From contig DASZHA010000073.1 in the NCBI GenBank assembly GCA_035938265.1, positions 1-57,303 of the forward strand: a DNA stretch of 57,303 bases, read 5' to 3'. Both the position numbers and the translations under genes were made by a program. The notes under the pieces were generated by a model. It was given only the letters and a program-made list of their open reading frames with translations, was not told the DNA's origin and made no database searches. Positions 24,345 through 32,582 of the stretch are shown here, in pieces (within the stretch, counting starts at the first letter, position 1; the number at the start of each line of letters is the position of its first letter). This stretch comes from DASZHA01 sp035938265 (GTDB lineage: Bacteria; Chloroflexota; Dormibacteria; DASZGP01).

Positions 24345-26453
24345 CTAGCTGGTCCCCCTCCGCCGCCGGGCGCGCAGGGCGACCAGGAAACCAACGCCCA
24401 ACAGCACCACCAGCAAGGCCGGCATCACCGGGGCCACCGCGGTATTGGGCAGCGTTTCGGGTGACCCGGCGACTGGATTGGTTGGCGGGACCACCGTCGT
24501 CGAGGTGCCGTCGACGGGCAGGCTGAACGTTGACGGGTCGCCGGCGGCGCTGGCCGAGGGGAAGAGTGCGTCGACAACCCGACCGAACCCGGTCGATGCG
24601 GTGCTCGAGCTTGCGCTCTGGGTCAGGGTGACGACGTCCGCGAGGACGTGGTCACTGGTCGACGTGAGATCGGTGGTTGCAACTTCGAACCGGACGCTGT
24701 GACCCTTGGGGAACATGTGCGCGAACCCGAGCAGGTTCATGTCGACGGCCTGGTTGGTGTTGAAGACCCGGACCGGCGCGATCAGGCGCTTGATCAGGGT
24801 GGCGTTGCCTGCGCCGTCCACGTCCCACACCTTGCCGAAGAGGATCACGTCGGAGTTGGTAACGCTGGACAGGTGAAGGTGCGCGGTGGGAATGCCCACC
24901 GAGACCACGTCGCGTAGGAATGGCTTGGATGTGAAGTCGGCGAACTGGCCCGGGATGTTGGTCGGCGCCACGCCGCTGAAGTTGACGTTGTTCGGCGGCC
25001 CCGGCAGCGAGCATGTCGAGCACTGGAAGTTGGAGGTCTCGGTGTAGGCGCCGGGCACGCCCTTCGGTGGGCTGACCACCACCGCGCTCCCGGCGACCGC
25101 CTGCGAGCCGGGCCCCACCAGGTCGGAGCTTCCCGAGAGCGTGAACGTCACTGGCGCTTGTGCCGGGAACGCGGGAGCGGTGCCGTAAGCCGGCGCTGCC
25201 GAGGCCGTGTTGAACGGGACCCAGTCGCGGAAGTAGGCGAACCCCGGTCCGGTGTCGACGCTGGTGTCAAGGCGCACGTAGCGGTCAAACCAGGCGAGGA
25301 TGCGCTGAGGCAGGTATTTCGTCCCCGGGCTTGACTGGTCGTTGCCGAAGACGTCGCCTTCACCCGCGACGTCGTCGTAACCGTGACCATTTGAGTGCCA
25401 GATCATGCTCACGGGGACGCCCCGCGCCTTGATCGCGTCGTAGTTGGCGACGGCGTCGTTGAGGTTGAAGAGGGTATCCAGCTCGCCCTGGCCGATCAGG
25501 GTGGGAACGTTGAGCCCATAGCTGATCTGGGTCGGATCAAAGCTCGCCACACCGGGCGCGAAGTAGGTCTCCGGGGAGGAGTTGTCGAGGAGGGCCTTCG
25601 ACGGCGCTGCGCTTCCCTGCAACGCGGACTGGGTGTAGATCAGGCACAGCCGGTGGTCGAACCCGATGCATTCGTGGTTGGTGGGGACGGGGTCGAGGAA
25701 GGTGCCCTGGATGCCGTCGCCGTGTCCGTTGAGAGGGGTGGTCGCGCCGCTGGCGAAGAAAAGGCTGGTCCACTCGAACTTGGGCACCCCACAGCAGGGT
25801 AGGGACTGGGCGTGGAAGTTCGACTGCAGGTTGTTCGGCGCCAGCGAGTACTCCAGCGTGTTCCAGGTCCGGAATGGGGTGATCGCGTCGACGCGCGGGT
25901 CGAACTCCGCGGTCATGATCTGGATGGCCCCGCCGTAGGAGCCGCCGGTCAGCCCGATGCGGGGATCGCCAGCGGCGTCCTTGAGGACGTAGTCCTTTGC
26001 CGCCAGCAGGGTGATCAGCTGCTCAGCGTTCTTGACGTCGTATTCGGGCGAGTCCAGCTCGATCTTCCCGGTGCTACCGCTGAAACCCTCGCTGCTGAAC
26101 GTCAGGACGACGTATCCGTGGCTGGACAGGAACTTGCCCAGAGCCACCGCCGAGCTGTCCGCCTTGCCACCGCCGAAACCATTGAAGTACATGACAGCCG
26201 GCTGAGGCGCGAGGGCCGTGGCCGCGTTGGGCTTGTAGATGTCGTACTCGATGTTGGCGCTGCCGGGAGCGGAGGGGGGCCCGTTGGTCACGGCGAGCAC
26301 ACCGGATAACAGCTGGTAGGTGCAGCTGGCCGAGGCAGCACAGCCGGGCGCCGGCACAGGGACGCCGCTGTTCTGAGCCGCCGCCGAGGACGCGCCAACA
26401 GCGACGCCGGCAAGTGCCAGCGCCAATGCTGAAATGGTTCTGATAGCTTTCAC
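24345..26453 (-). CDS. Secreted S15/CocE-like hydrolase with LPNTA sorting tail
   Basis: About 702 residues. Signal peptide VKAIRTISALALALAGVAVG ... SSAAAQ. The alpha/beta-hydrolase core has GLTGGSYGGAIQ (nucleophile Ser in GxSYxG as in X-Pro dipeptidyl peptidase and CocE), LIGQGELDTLFN (acid) and WHSNGHGYDD (His). A beta-rich C-terminal domain with FTLSGSSDLVGPGSQ and HLHLSSV is of the PepX C-terminal type. The tail reads LPNTA (~668-672), a hydrophobic helix, then RARRRR: a sortase sorting signal of the LPxTA class. GTG at 26453 with GGGAGG was chosen; ATG at 26507 is an alternative. Probably a cell-wall-bound peptidase or esterase. Confidence 0.82.
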   Translation of the reverse strand: MKAIRTISALALALAGVAVGASSAAAQNSGVPVPAPGCAASASCTYQLLSGVLAVTNGPPSAPGSANIEYDIYKPNAATALAPQPAVMYFNGFGGGKADSSAVALGKFLSSHGYVVLTFSSEGFSGSTGKIELDSPEYDVKNAEQLITLLAAKDYVLKDAAGDPRIGLTGGSYGGAIQIMTAEFDPRVDAITPFRTWNTLEYSLAPNNLQSNFHAQSLPCCGVPKFEWTSLFFASGATTPLNGHGDGIQGTFLDPVPTNHECIGFDHRLCLIYTQSALQGSAAPSKALLDNSSPETYFAPGVASFDPTQISYGLNVPTLIGQGELDTLFNLNDAVANYDAIKARGVPVSMIWHSNGHGYDDVAGEGDVFGNDQSSPGTKYLPQRILAWFDRYVRLDTSVDTGPGFAYFRDWVPFNTASAAPAYGTAPAFPAQAPVTFTLSGSSDLVGPGSQAVAGSAVVVSPPKGVPGAYTETSNFQCSTCSLPGPPNNVNFSGVAPTNIPGQFADFTSKPFLRDVVSVGIPTAHLHLSSVTNSDVILFGKVWDVDGAGNATLIKRLIAPVRVFNTNQAVDMNLLGFAHMFPKGHSVRFEVATTDLTSTSDHVLADVVTLTQSASSSTASTGFGRVVDALFPSASAAGDPSTFSLPVDGTSTTVVPPTNPVAGSPETLPNTAVAPVMPALLVVLLGVGFLVALRARRRRGTS

Positions 26454-26614
26454 GACACCTCCCGCCCCAGCCCGGCGCCCCGCAGTACACGTGCCGCCTT
26501 TGCTCATCGTACGCCACCTGCGGTCGAATACCCACCCCTGGCGTTTTTGGTGGCTTGGCCCGCCACGCCGCCTCAACTTGCGCCCATCATGGCGGCTGAG
26601 GCATAATCCCTAAC

Positions 26615-26633
26615 TCCTACCTAATCGGTAGGA
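26615..26633. promoter_or_regulatory. Inverted repeat upstream of the sulfurtransferase operon
   Basis: Perfect 7-bp arms TCCTACC / GGTAGGA around TAATC, 61 bp before the start at 26695. Good candidate operator in the gap between the S15-like gene and cysA2-sseC. The spacing resembles Rrf2- or ArsR-type sites, but the regulator is not in the window. Confidence 0.5.
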
Positions 26634-26694
26634 ATAGTGGACAAGGCGATTTCTTGGCCGGCCGACCCCGGCGGCGATGGAGGCAAATAACCAC

Positions 26695-27558
26695 ATGGGC
26701 GAATACGCCAACCCCGATGCCCTGGTAACCACCGACTGGGTGGCCGAGCACCTCAACGACGGCAGCATCAGGCTGGTCGAGGTCGACGAGGACACCGAGG
26801 CCTACGAGAAGGGCCACATCCCCGGCGCCAACTCTTTCCACTGGCGCAACGAGCTGCAGGACCCGGTCAACCGCGACTTCGTCGACAAGGCCCACTTCGA
26901 GCAGCTCCTGAGCAGGAAGGGCATTGGCAACGACGACCTGGTCGTGCTGTACGGCGGCAACAACAACTGGTTCGCAGCCTACGCGTACTGGTACCTCAAG
27001 GTCTACGGCCACGACAACGTCAAGCTGATGAACGGCGGCCGCAAGAAGTGGGAGCTCGAGGGCCGCGAACTGACCAGCGACGGGCCCAATGTCGCCGCCA
27101 CCTCGTACACCGCCAAGGACGCCGATCCCAGCATCCGGGCGCTCCGCGACGAGGTCATCGCCGCGGTTGGCACCAAGCCGATGATCGATGTCCGCTCCCC
27201 TGATGAGTTCAGCGGCAAGCTGGCCGCCCCGGCTCACCTGCCCCAGGAGCAGGCGCAGCGCAAGGGCCACATTCCCGGCGCCAAGAACGTCCCCTGGTCC
27301 AAGGCGGCCAACGAGGACGGCACCTTCAAGTCGATTGACGAGCTCAAGGCGCTCTACCAGGAGGAGCAGGGCCTGCTTCCCGAGGACGAGACCATCGCCT
27401 ACTGCCGCATCGGCGAGCGCAGTTCGCACACCTGGTTTGTGCTCAGGGAACTGCTCGGCTTCCCCCGGGTCAAGAACTACGACGGCAGCTGGACCGAGTA
27501 CGGGTCCCTGGTGGGCGTGCCCATCCAGCTGGACTACAAGGAGGAGGCCAGGGTATGA
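26695..27558 (+). CDS. cysA2: Thiosulfate/3-mercaptopyruvate sulfurtransferase
   Basis: 287 residues, two rhodanese domains. The N-terminal inactive half has VEVDEDTEAYEKGHIPGAN and YGGNNNWFAAYAYWYLKVYG; the C-terminal half has MIDVRSPDEFSGKLAAPAHL, RKGHIPGAKNVPWSKAANED and the active loop CRIGERSSHTWF with Cys237. These stretches are very close to mycobacterial CysA2/CysA3 as I recall them. It transfers sulfane sulfur from thiosulfate or mercaptopyruvate to acceptors such as cyanide or thioredoxin. Start: ATG at 26695, with GGAGG ten nt upstream; an ATG at 26677 is possible. It is followed by sseC, the same order as in mycobacteria. Confidence 0.93.
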   Translation: MGEYANPDALVTTDWVAEHLNDGSIRLVEVDEDTEAYEKGHIPGANSFHWRNELQDPVNRDFVDKAHFEQLLSRKGIGNDDLVVLYGGNNNWFAAYAYWYLKVYGHDNVKLMNGGRKKWELEGRELTSDGPNVAATSYTAKDADPSIRALRDEVIAAVGTKPMIDVRSPDEFSGKLAAPAHLPQEQAQRKGHIPGAKNVPWSKAANEDGTFKSIDELKALYQEEQGLLPEDETIAYCRIGERSSHTWFVLRELLGFPRVKNYDGSWTEYGSLVGVPIQLDYKEEARV

Positions 27559-27571
27559 CCGCGGTTCAGCC

Positions 27572-27877
27572 GTGAGCAGCGACTGCGTCGACGCCCCGGA
27601 CGACTACTCCACCGACACCGGGATCCAGGGCAAGGTCCTGCGCGGTGGCGAGCCGGTTGAGGGCGCCTACGTGCGGCTCCTGGGGACCGGCGACGAGTTC
27701 GTTGCCGAGCTTCCCTCCAGGGCCGATGGCAGCTTCCGCTTCTATGTCGCCCCGGGCGACTGGACCGTGATCTGCCTGGCCCCCGGCGCAGAGCGCATCG
27801 AGCAGCCGGTGGCGCTGGAGCAGGGCCAGCAGAAGCAGGTCACCTTCCGGCTGACAGAGGCGCCGGCGGCAACCTGA
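27572..27877 (+). CDS. sseC: SseC-like DUF1416 protein
   Basis: 101 residues: GIQGKVLRGGEPVEGAYVRL, LGTGDEFVAELPSRADGSFR, FYVAPGDWTVICLAPGA. This is the DUF1416/SseC family, a small Ig-like beta-sandwich that accompanies thiosulfate sulfurtransferase genes in actinobacteria. Start is GTG at 27572, 13 bp after cysA2; the two form an operon. Proposed role in sulfur transfer or sulfation, not proven. A strong hairpin follows at 27880. Confidence 0.85.
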   Translation: MSSDCVDAPDDYSTDTGIQGKVLRGGEPVEGAYVRLLGTGDEFVAELPSRADGSFRFYVAPGDWTVICLAPGAERIEQPVALEQGQQKQVTFRLTEAPAAT

Positions 27878-27879
27878 GC

Positions 27880-27901
27880 GCCGGCGCCACGCGGCGCCGG
27901 C
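27880..27901. terminator. Strong hairpin between convergent genes
   Basis: Perfect 9-bp inverted repeat GCCGGCGCC / GGCGCCGGC with loop ACGC, filling the gap between sseC and the convergent hydrolase gene. There is no clear T-run on either strand, so it may act as a bidirectional stem without a classical U-tract. Confidence 0.55.
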
Positions 27902-28426
27902 TTATGCCAGGCCGTTGAGGAACGCCGCGGTGCGGTCGAGGGCGTCGGCGAGCGCGGCAGCGTTGCGGTGCAGCCCGTGGCCGACGCCCGGGTACGTGAC
28001 CATCTCGGCGTTCTTCCAGCCGGCCACGGCCTCGCGCAGCAGGTCGACCCGGGCAAAGCCGTCGGACTCACCAGACAGCACCAGGACCGGGCAGCTGACG
28101 CTCGCCCAGTGCTCGGTGCGCAGCTCCTCCGGGTGGCCCGGCCGGTGCAGGGGGTAGCTGAAGAGCACCAGGCCGGCGACGTCGCCGCGCTTCGCCGCCA
28201 GCATGCTCGCCACCCTGCCGCCGTAGGAGTTACCGCCGAGGGCAGCGGCGGGGTGCTCGGCCAGCATCGCGTCGAACACCTCCATGGCGCGCTCGGCCCG
28301 CATCGGCAGCTTGCCCACCGCCGGCACCGTGGCGGCCTCGACGCCTCGCTGGCGCAGGCCTTCGACGTAGGGCTTCATGCTCGAGGCGTCGCCGGAGGCC
28401 CCGTGGCCCAGGAGGATCTCAGCCAC
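27902..28426 (-). CDS. Alpha/beta hydrolase, KANL3/Tex30-like
   Basis: 174 residues from GTG at 28426, whose first bases overlap the stop of the upstream gene (GTGGCTGA). AEILLGHGASGDASSMKPYV opens the fold; AALGGNSYGGRVASMLAAKR has the nucleophile elbow G-x-S-x-G; PVLVLSGESDGFARVDLLRE the acid strand; GVGHGLHRNAAALADALDR the His. The short lid-less form matches the KAT8-regulatory-complex-like/dienelactone-hydrolase-like group. Likely a small esterase; substrate unknown. Confidence 0.82.
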   Translation of the reverse strand: MAEILLGHGASGDASSMKPYVEGLRQRGVEAATVPAVGKLPMRAERAMEVFDAMLAEHPAAALGGNSYGGRVASMLAAKRGDVAGLVLFSYPLHRPGHPEELRTEHWASVSCPVLVLSGESDGFARVDLLREAVAGWKNAEMVTYPGVGHGLHRNAAALADALDRTAAFLNGLA

Positions 28427-30152
28427 CGGTCGTCGCCGGTGCCCACTGCGGCATGGCGACACCATATGTCACCAGCTGGTCGGTGGGGTCATACGCCGTG
28501 GAGGTCAGCTGGGTCAGGCCGCTGCCGTCGTTGTTGACCAGCCACAGCTGGGGTTGGCCGTCGGCTACGCGGACGAAGGCGACCCTCCGGTCGAAGGACG
28601 GCGTCACCGGGAACACGGCCGAGCCCTGGGTGTTGCGAACCGCGCTGAAGCCGGTCGATTGGCCGGGCACCGGCCGTGCGGGGGCCCTCTGCAGGCCCCC
28701 CTGGCCGGTACCGGCGGCGGTGGCGGCATAGATCGACCCCGCGTCCGACGCCCAGGTCAGGCTCGTCGCCGCAATTGCGTCGACCCTCTGCAGCGCCGGC
28801 GGGTCCGCCGCCAGCGCCCGGAAGATCCAGACCTCCGCCGGTTTGGTCGGCCCCGGGTTGCGCACGAAGGCTAGGCTGGCGCCATCGAACGACCAACTCA
28901 TCGGACCCGCGGCCATCTCCACCTGGGGGACGAGGTAGCGGCTCAAGGTCCCCCGGTCAACGATGCCGAGGCCGGTCCGGCCGGCACCCTGGTCGATCGC
29001 GGTCGCCAGCCGGTGGCCGTCGCCGCTCCACGCCGGCGTCGCCACCACCGCCCCCGCCTGGGGCACGGCGACGTCGCCACCCTGGGCCGTCCAGAGGTGG
29101 AGGACACGGTCGGCATTGACGTACGCGACCTCGTCGCTGGCCGGCGAAACCGCGATCGAGGTAGCGCTGAACGGCAGCCGCACCGGGGCGCCGCTGGCCA
29201 CGCTGACCGACATCACGGTGCCATCCGTGCCTTCGAGGGTGTACAGGTGGGAGGCGTCAGGGCTCCAGCCCCACGCCTGGATCGAGCCCTGGGCCTGGTA
29301 AACGACGCGAATACTCGGCGCCGGCGCGTTGAGGCTGGCCGGGGGCCGCAGCTGTGCGATCCGGGTGGCCCGGCCCTGCACGTCGAGGACGGCGAAGCCA
29401 AGGCTCCGGCCCAGTCCACCCGACCCGGTGGTGAAGTCGATGTCGGTGCGCTTGCCGAGGCGGTTGTGGTGGAGGTCCTCGATATCGGGGCTGATGGTGA
29501 GCCGGTACGTGGTGCTGGGTCGCAGCGGCCGCAGTGGCGAGATGGTCACCAGGCCGGGATCGTTGCTGGCGCTGCTGAGGTGGTAATCGACGTCGAGGTC
29601 GGTCGCCGAGCCGGTGGGGCGAAGGGTCAGCTGGGCCGTCGTCGGCGCCTGGACGGGGCGCGAGAACTGCAGCACCAGGTCGACGTCGGCGGCGACCCCG
29701 GTGGCCCCGGTCGCCGGGGTGGCGGTCCGCAGCATGGGGGCGGCTTCGGTGCGGAACTCCCAGACGTGCTCCACGGTGTTGACCTGGCCGCCGGCGTCCT
29801 TGTACCCCGGGTGGATGAAAACGCGGTAATTGGTGTCGTTGCTGAAGGGGTGACCCGGGTGGGTCATCGAGAAGGTGGAGCCGGTCCAGCTGACCGGGCA
29901 GGCCACCCGGTCGCAGCCCTCGACCGATGGTTTCAGCTCGAAACGAGTCTCCACGCTGCCCCGGTCCATGGGTCGATCGAAGGTGACCGACACCGGGGCG
30001 TCGCCGGCGACACCTCCCTGGCCCTTGAAGGGGGAGACGTTCTCGATGGCGGGCGCCGACGGCAGGCAGGCGCTGAGCGCGATGCCGCCGAGGAGCACCA
30101 CCACGGCGCGCCTCGCCGTCTCCAGGGCGCGACTGGTCCTCGGGCTATTCAC
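28419..30152 (-). CDS. Lipoprotein with Ig-like domains and TolB-like propeller
   Basis: 577 residues. Lipoprotein signal VVVLLGGIALSAC with lipid Cys. Two SbsA/Big_5-type Ig-like domains follow: VSPFKGQGGVAGDAPVSVTF ... NTVEHVWEFRTEA and TPATGATGVAADVDLVLQFS ... DIDFTTGS. From ~residue 260 there are WD40/TolB-like blades, each with a [WA]SPD/FD turn (WGWSPDASHLYTLEG, WSGDGHRLATAID, WSFDGASLAFVRN, DGQPQLWLVNNDGSGLTQLT). Attached to the outer face of the membrane; probably a scaffold or sensor, no catalytic signature. Start is GTG at 30152. Confidence 0.8.
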   Translation of the reverse strand: MNSPRTSRALETARRAVVVLLGGIALSACLPSAPAIENVSPFKGQGGVAGDAPVSVTFDRPMDRGSVETRFELKPSVEGCDRVACPVSWTGSTFSMTHPGHPFSNDTNYRVFIHPGYKDAGGQVNTVEHVWEFRTEAAPMLRTATPATGATGVAADVDLVLQFSRPVQAPTTAQLTLRPTGSATDLDVDYHLSSASNDPGLVTISPLRPLRPSTTYRLTISPDIEDLHHNRLGKRTDIDFTTGSGGLGRSLGFAVLDVQGRATRIAQLRPPASLNAPAPSIRVVYQAQGSIQAWGWSPDASHLYTLEGTDGTVMSVSVASGAPVRLPFSATSIAVSPASDEVAYVNADRVLHLWTAQGGDVAVPQAGAVVATPAWSGDGHRLATAIDQGAGRTGLGIVDRGTLSRYLVPQVEMAAGPMSWSFDGASLAFVRNPGPTKPAEVWIFRALAADPPALQRVDAIAATSLTWASDAGSIYAATAAGTGQGGLQRAPARPVPGQSTGFSAVRNTQGSAVFPVTPSFDRRVAFVRVADGQPQLWLVNNDGSGLTQLTSTAYDPTDQLVTYGVAMPQWAPATTGG

Positions 30153-30192
30153 CCGAGGAGGGTAATCCGCCTGTGTAAAGCGGTGCTTGCGG

Positions 30193-31755
30193 CTAGGCCG
30201 CGGCGGCGATGCGGCGCATGTCGTCGGCCAGCGCCGTCAGCTTGGACGGGTCGACGAACATGATCGAGAGCTCAGAGATCCGGTCGATGGTGCTCTCCAC
30301 GTCTTCGCGTCTGTGGTTGGTAGCGTAGAGCAGCTCCTTGACCTTCTTTGACCGTGTGCCCAGGACGGCATCGGCGCGGCCGGCCATCTCGTTGATCAGA
30401 CTGGGCCAGTCGACGTCCTCGGCCGCAACGCCGTTGACGGCGGTGGGCTCAAACGTGGGTTGCTGCACCACGGCGGGAGCGCTCGGCGGACCTGTGGCGG
30501 GTGCAACCGGGATCCCGGCCTCAACCGGCAGGGGACGGCCCTGGGGGTCCATGGTGGGCAGTACTGAAGGGACGTCGCCGCCGCGGACCTCGATGCTGGT
30601 GGTCGGCTCCTTGCACACGGCCAACACCTTGACCGGGTCGAGCTCGGTCTCGCGGAAGGCGTCGGTGTAGCAGCCCAGGATCTGACCGTCGCGGAAGATG
30701 ACGATGCCGGAGCGAACGTCGTTGCGCGCGATCATGGCGCCACTGTGGCCGACCTCGCCGAGGTACTCGATCAAAGCTTCGGCCTTGACGAAGCGGGCCA
30801 GCAGGCCCTCGAACAATGACGTGCCGGTGAGCAGTTGGTAGATGCCGGTCACCATCTCGGGGGTCAGGCTGATGACGTCGAGGACGCCGTCGCCTTCATC
30901 GATGTGGTCGCCGAAGGCGCGGAAGGCGCGCTCGCTGGTCGCCACCTCCCCCGCGGCGTCGTAGATCGCCTCGACCACGTTGCCCTCCGAGAACAGGAGG
31001 ACGGAGCTGAAGCCGTCGCCGTTGAGGCGAACGTAGCCGTTGTGGCCGTCCTTGCCCAGGCTGCGGAGGAGCTTGGGGAAGTCCACAAAGCCCGCGGACA
31101 GGGACTCGTAGATCAGCTGGCCCAGCGGGACCGGGTACAGCTGCATCGTCTCCGGGGAGCGGGTCTCGGGCCGGACGTCAGTGGCGCGCCGCATCGGGTG
31201 CTCGGCGACGGCGGCAACGGGTTGAGGCTCCGCTTCTGGCTCGGGCTCGGGCTCCGCCTCGGCGACGGGCTCGGGCTCCGGCTCAGGCTCGGGCTCCGGC
31301 TCGGCCTCGGCGACCGGCTGGGGCGCCTCCTCCTCCTCGGGCTGCTCCTCGGCTACCCCCGCCTCTTCCTCCTCGGCCTCGGCGGCCGCGGGCGGCTGGA
31401 TGACGGTTGCCTCGGGGTCGGCGACGGGAGCGATGGCGCCGGCTGGTGAGCCGCCGTTCTGGTGCTGCCGGTTGGCCAGGAGCTCGGAGGTGGAGACCTT
31501 GATGGTCTCCTCGGCCGGAAGCTTGGCCTTGGAGTCGAAGGTGAACTCACCCTCGCGCCAGTTGAGCGCCTCGTAGACTACGGGCTCTCCCTCACGCTCG
31601 CCGTCGATGGCGTGAAAGAGATGGCCGAAGAGGAAGAACAGGGTCGCCTGTCCCTGGTCAGCGGTCAGGTGAAGGGTGCCTGTTGCGCGGTCTCGTTGGA
31701 CCGTCTCCAGGATCCCCTCCAGTGGAAGTTCCGCGAGGTTGCCGCTGTTCTGCAC
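30193..31755 (-). CDS. DUF4388 (PATAN) domain protein with Glu-Pro linker
   Basis: 520 residues. Residues 1-100 are a DUF4388/PATAN domain: GNLAELPLEGILETVQRDRA, TGTLHLTADQGQATLFFLFG, HLFHAIDGEREGEPVVYEAL. Residues ~118-190 are almost only Glu, Pro, Ala and Val with EPEPEPEP runs, a stiff acidic spacer. A second part (~205-400) has GYVRLNGDGFSSVLLFSEGN and SGAMIARNDVRSGIVIFRDG, again PATAN-like strand pairs. The C-terminus is helical (VKELLYATNHRREDVESTID). PATAN domains are found with response regulators and GTPase systems; this one probably adapts a signal to a partner. GTG start. Divergent from the phosphatase operon. Confidence 0.78.
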   Translation of the reverse strand: MQNSGNLAELPLEGILETVQRDRATGTLHLTADQGQATLFFLFGHLFHAIDGEREGEPVVYEALNWREGEFTFDSKAKLPAEETIKVSTSELLANRQHQNGGSPAGAIAPVADPEATVIQPPAAAEAEEEEAGVAEEQPEEEEAPQPVAEAEPEPEPEPEPEPVAEAEPEPEPEAEPQPVAAVAEHPMRRATDVRPETRSPETMQLYPVPLGQLIYESLSAGFVDFPKLLRSLGKDGHNGYVRLNGDGFSSVLLFSEGNVVEAIYDAAGEVATSERAFRAFGDHIDEGDGVLDVISLTPEMVTGIYQLLTGTSLFEGLLARFVKAEALIEYLGEVGHSGAMIARNDVRSGIVIFRDGQILGCYTDAFRETELDPVKVLAVCKEPTTSIEVRGGDVPSVLPTMDPQGRPLPVEAGIPVAPATGPPSAPAVVQQPTFEPTAVNGVAAEDVDWPSLINEMAGRADAVLGTRSKKVKELLYATNHRREDVESTIDRISELSIMFVDPSKLTALADDMRRIAAAA

Positions 31756-31943
31756 TCGACCTATACCTTTTCTACAAGCGGTCGACCCATGAAAAACGCC
31801 GAGTGACGCTCCACGGCCGAAGGGTTTAATACATTAACACATGGTCCTGCGAGTTCAGAAGTTGATTTTTGCGAATTCGCGCAGGAGCGTTAGACGGCGA
31901 CGATTGGGACCTCACGTCACAACCAATAGCGGGTGCCTGTGAC
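31756..31943. promoter_or_regulatory. Divergent intergenic region
   Basis: 188 bp between the PATAN protein gene and the phosphatase operon, AT-richer than its surroundings. It contains the small dyad TTAAT-AC-ATTAA (31826-31837). I could not place a convincing promoter. Confidence 0.3.
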
Positions 31944-32582
31944 TTGAGGACGCTCCTAATTCGACACGCGCAAACGGTGTGGAACGCTTCGTCGCGAATC
32001 CAGGGCCAGGCCGACCCTGCGCTCAGCGAAGAAGGCTGGGTGCAATGTCAGCTGCTCGGCGAGCGCATGCGTGACGCCAGCCTGTCGCGCATCTACACCT
32101 CCGACCTGGAGCGCGCCCGCCGCACCGCGGAGGCCGTCGCCGGCGGTCGACCAGCGCCCATCCTCGACGCGCGCCTCCGCGAGGTCGACCTCGGCGAGTG
32201 GGAGGGGGCGACCAACGCGAGGCTGGAGCAGGACTATCCCGAGCTCTTCAAGGCCTGGCTGGAGAGCCCTTCGTGGGACCTGGTTCCCGGTGGCGAGGGC
32301 GAGGATGCCTTCGAGACTCGCGTGGTTGCCGTCATGACCGACATCCTCGCCGCCGCCGCCGAAGACGACACCGTGGCCGTGGTCACCCATATCGGCGTGA
32401 TCCGTCTGCTGCTGACGGCGATCGCCGGGACCCAGCGCAACAACATGCGCTGGCGCTGGGCAATCCACAACACGTCGCTGTGCAGCATCGACAGCCGCCC
32501 CGATTTCAGCGCGTGGCGCGCCGGTGATGTCGAGGTCGTCGCCATCAACGACAACGCCCACATCAAGATGGTTCCCCCATGA
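31944..32582 (+). CDS. Histidine phosphatase (phosphoglycerate mutase-like)
   Basis: 212 residues from a TTG at 31944. LRTLLIRHAQTVWNASSRIQ carries the catalytic RHA/G motif; DLERARRTAEAVAG, DARLREVDLGEWEG and VVTHIGVIRLLLTAI hold the other catalytic Arg, Glu and His. Broad-specificity acid phosphatase or cobalamin/PGM-like branch; the exact substrate cannot be told. No good Shine-Dalgarno is visible; the frame is open to a TTG at 31869, so the start is uncertain. Stop overlaps the FemAB-like start (ATGA), first of four coupled genes. Confidence 0.85.
   Translation: MRTLLIRHAQTVWNASSRIQGQADPALSEEGWVQCQLLGERMRDASLSRIYTSDLERARRTAEAVAGGRPAPILDARLREVDLGEWEGATNARLEQDYPELFKAWLESPSWDLVPGGEGEDAFETRVVAVMTDILAAAAEDDTVAVVTHIGVIRLLLTAIAGTQRNNMRWRWAIHNTSLCSIDSRPDFSAWRAGDVEVVAINDNAHIKMVPP

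Noticed and set aside
27555..27575. Six-codon frame ATG...TGA between cysA2 and sseC
   Set aside because: Could be a coupling device but is too short to support; overlap with both neighbours may be chance.
31230..31340. Short repeated units (GGCTCCGGCTC-like), looked at as a possible repeat array or CRISPR
   Set aside because: They are codons for the EP-rich linker inside the PATAN protein; no spacers or fixed repeat length.
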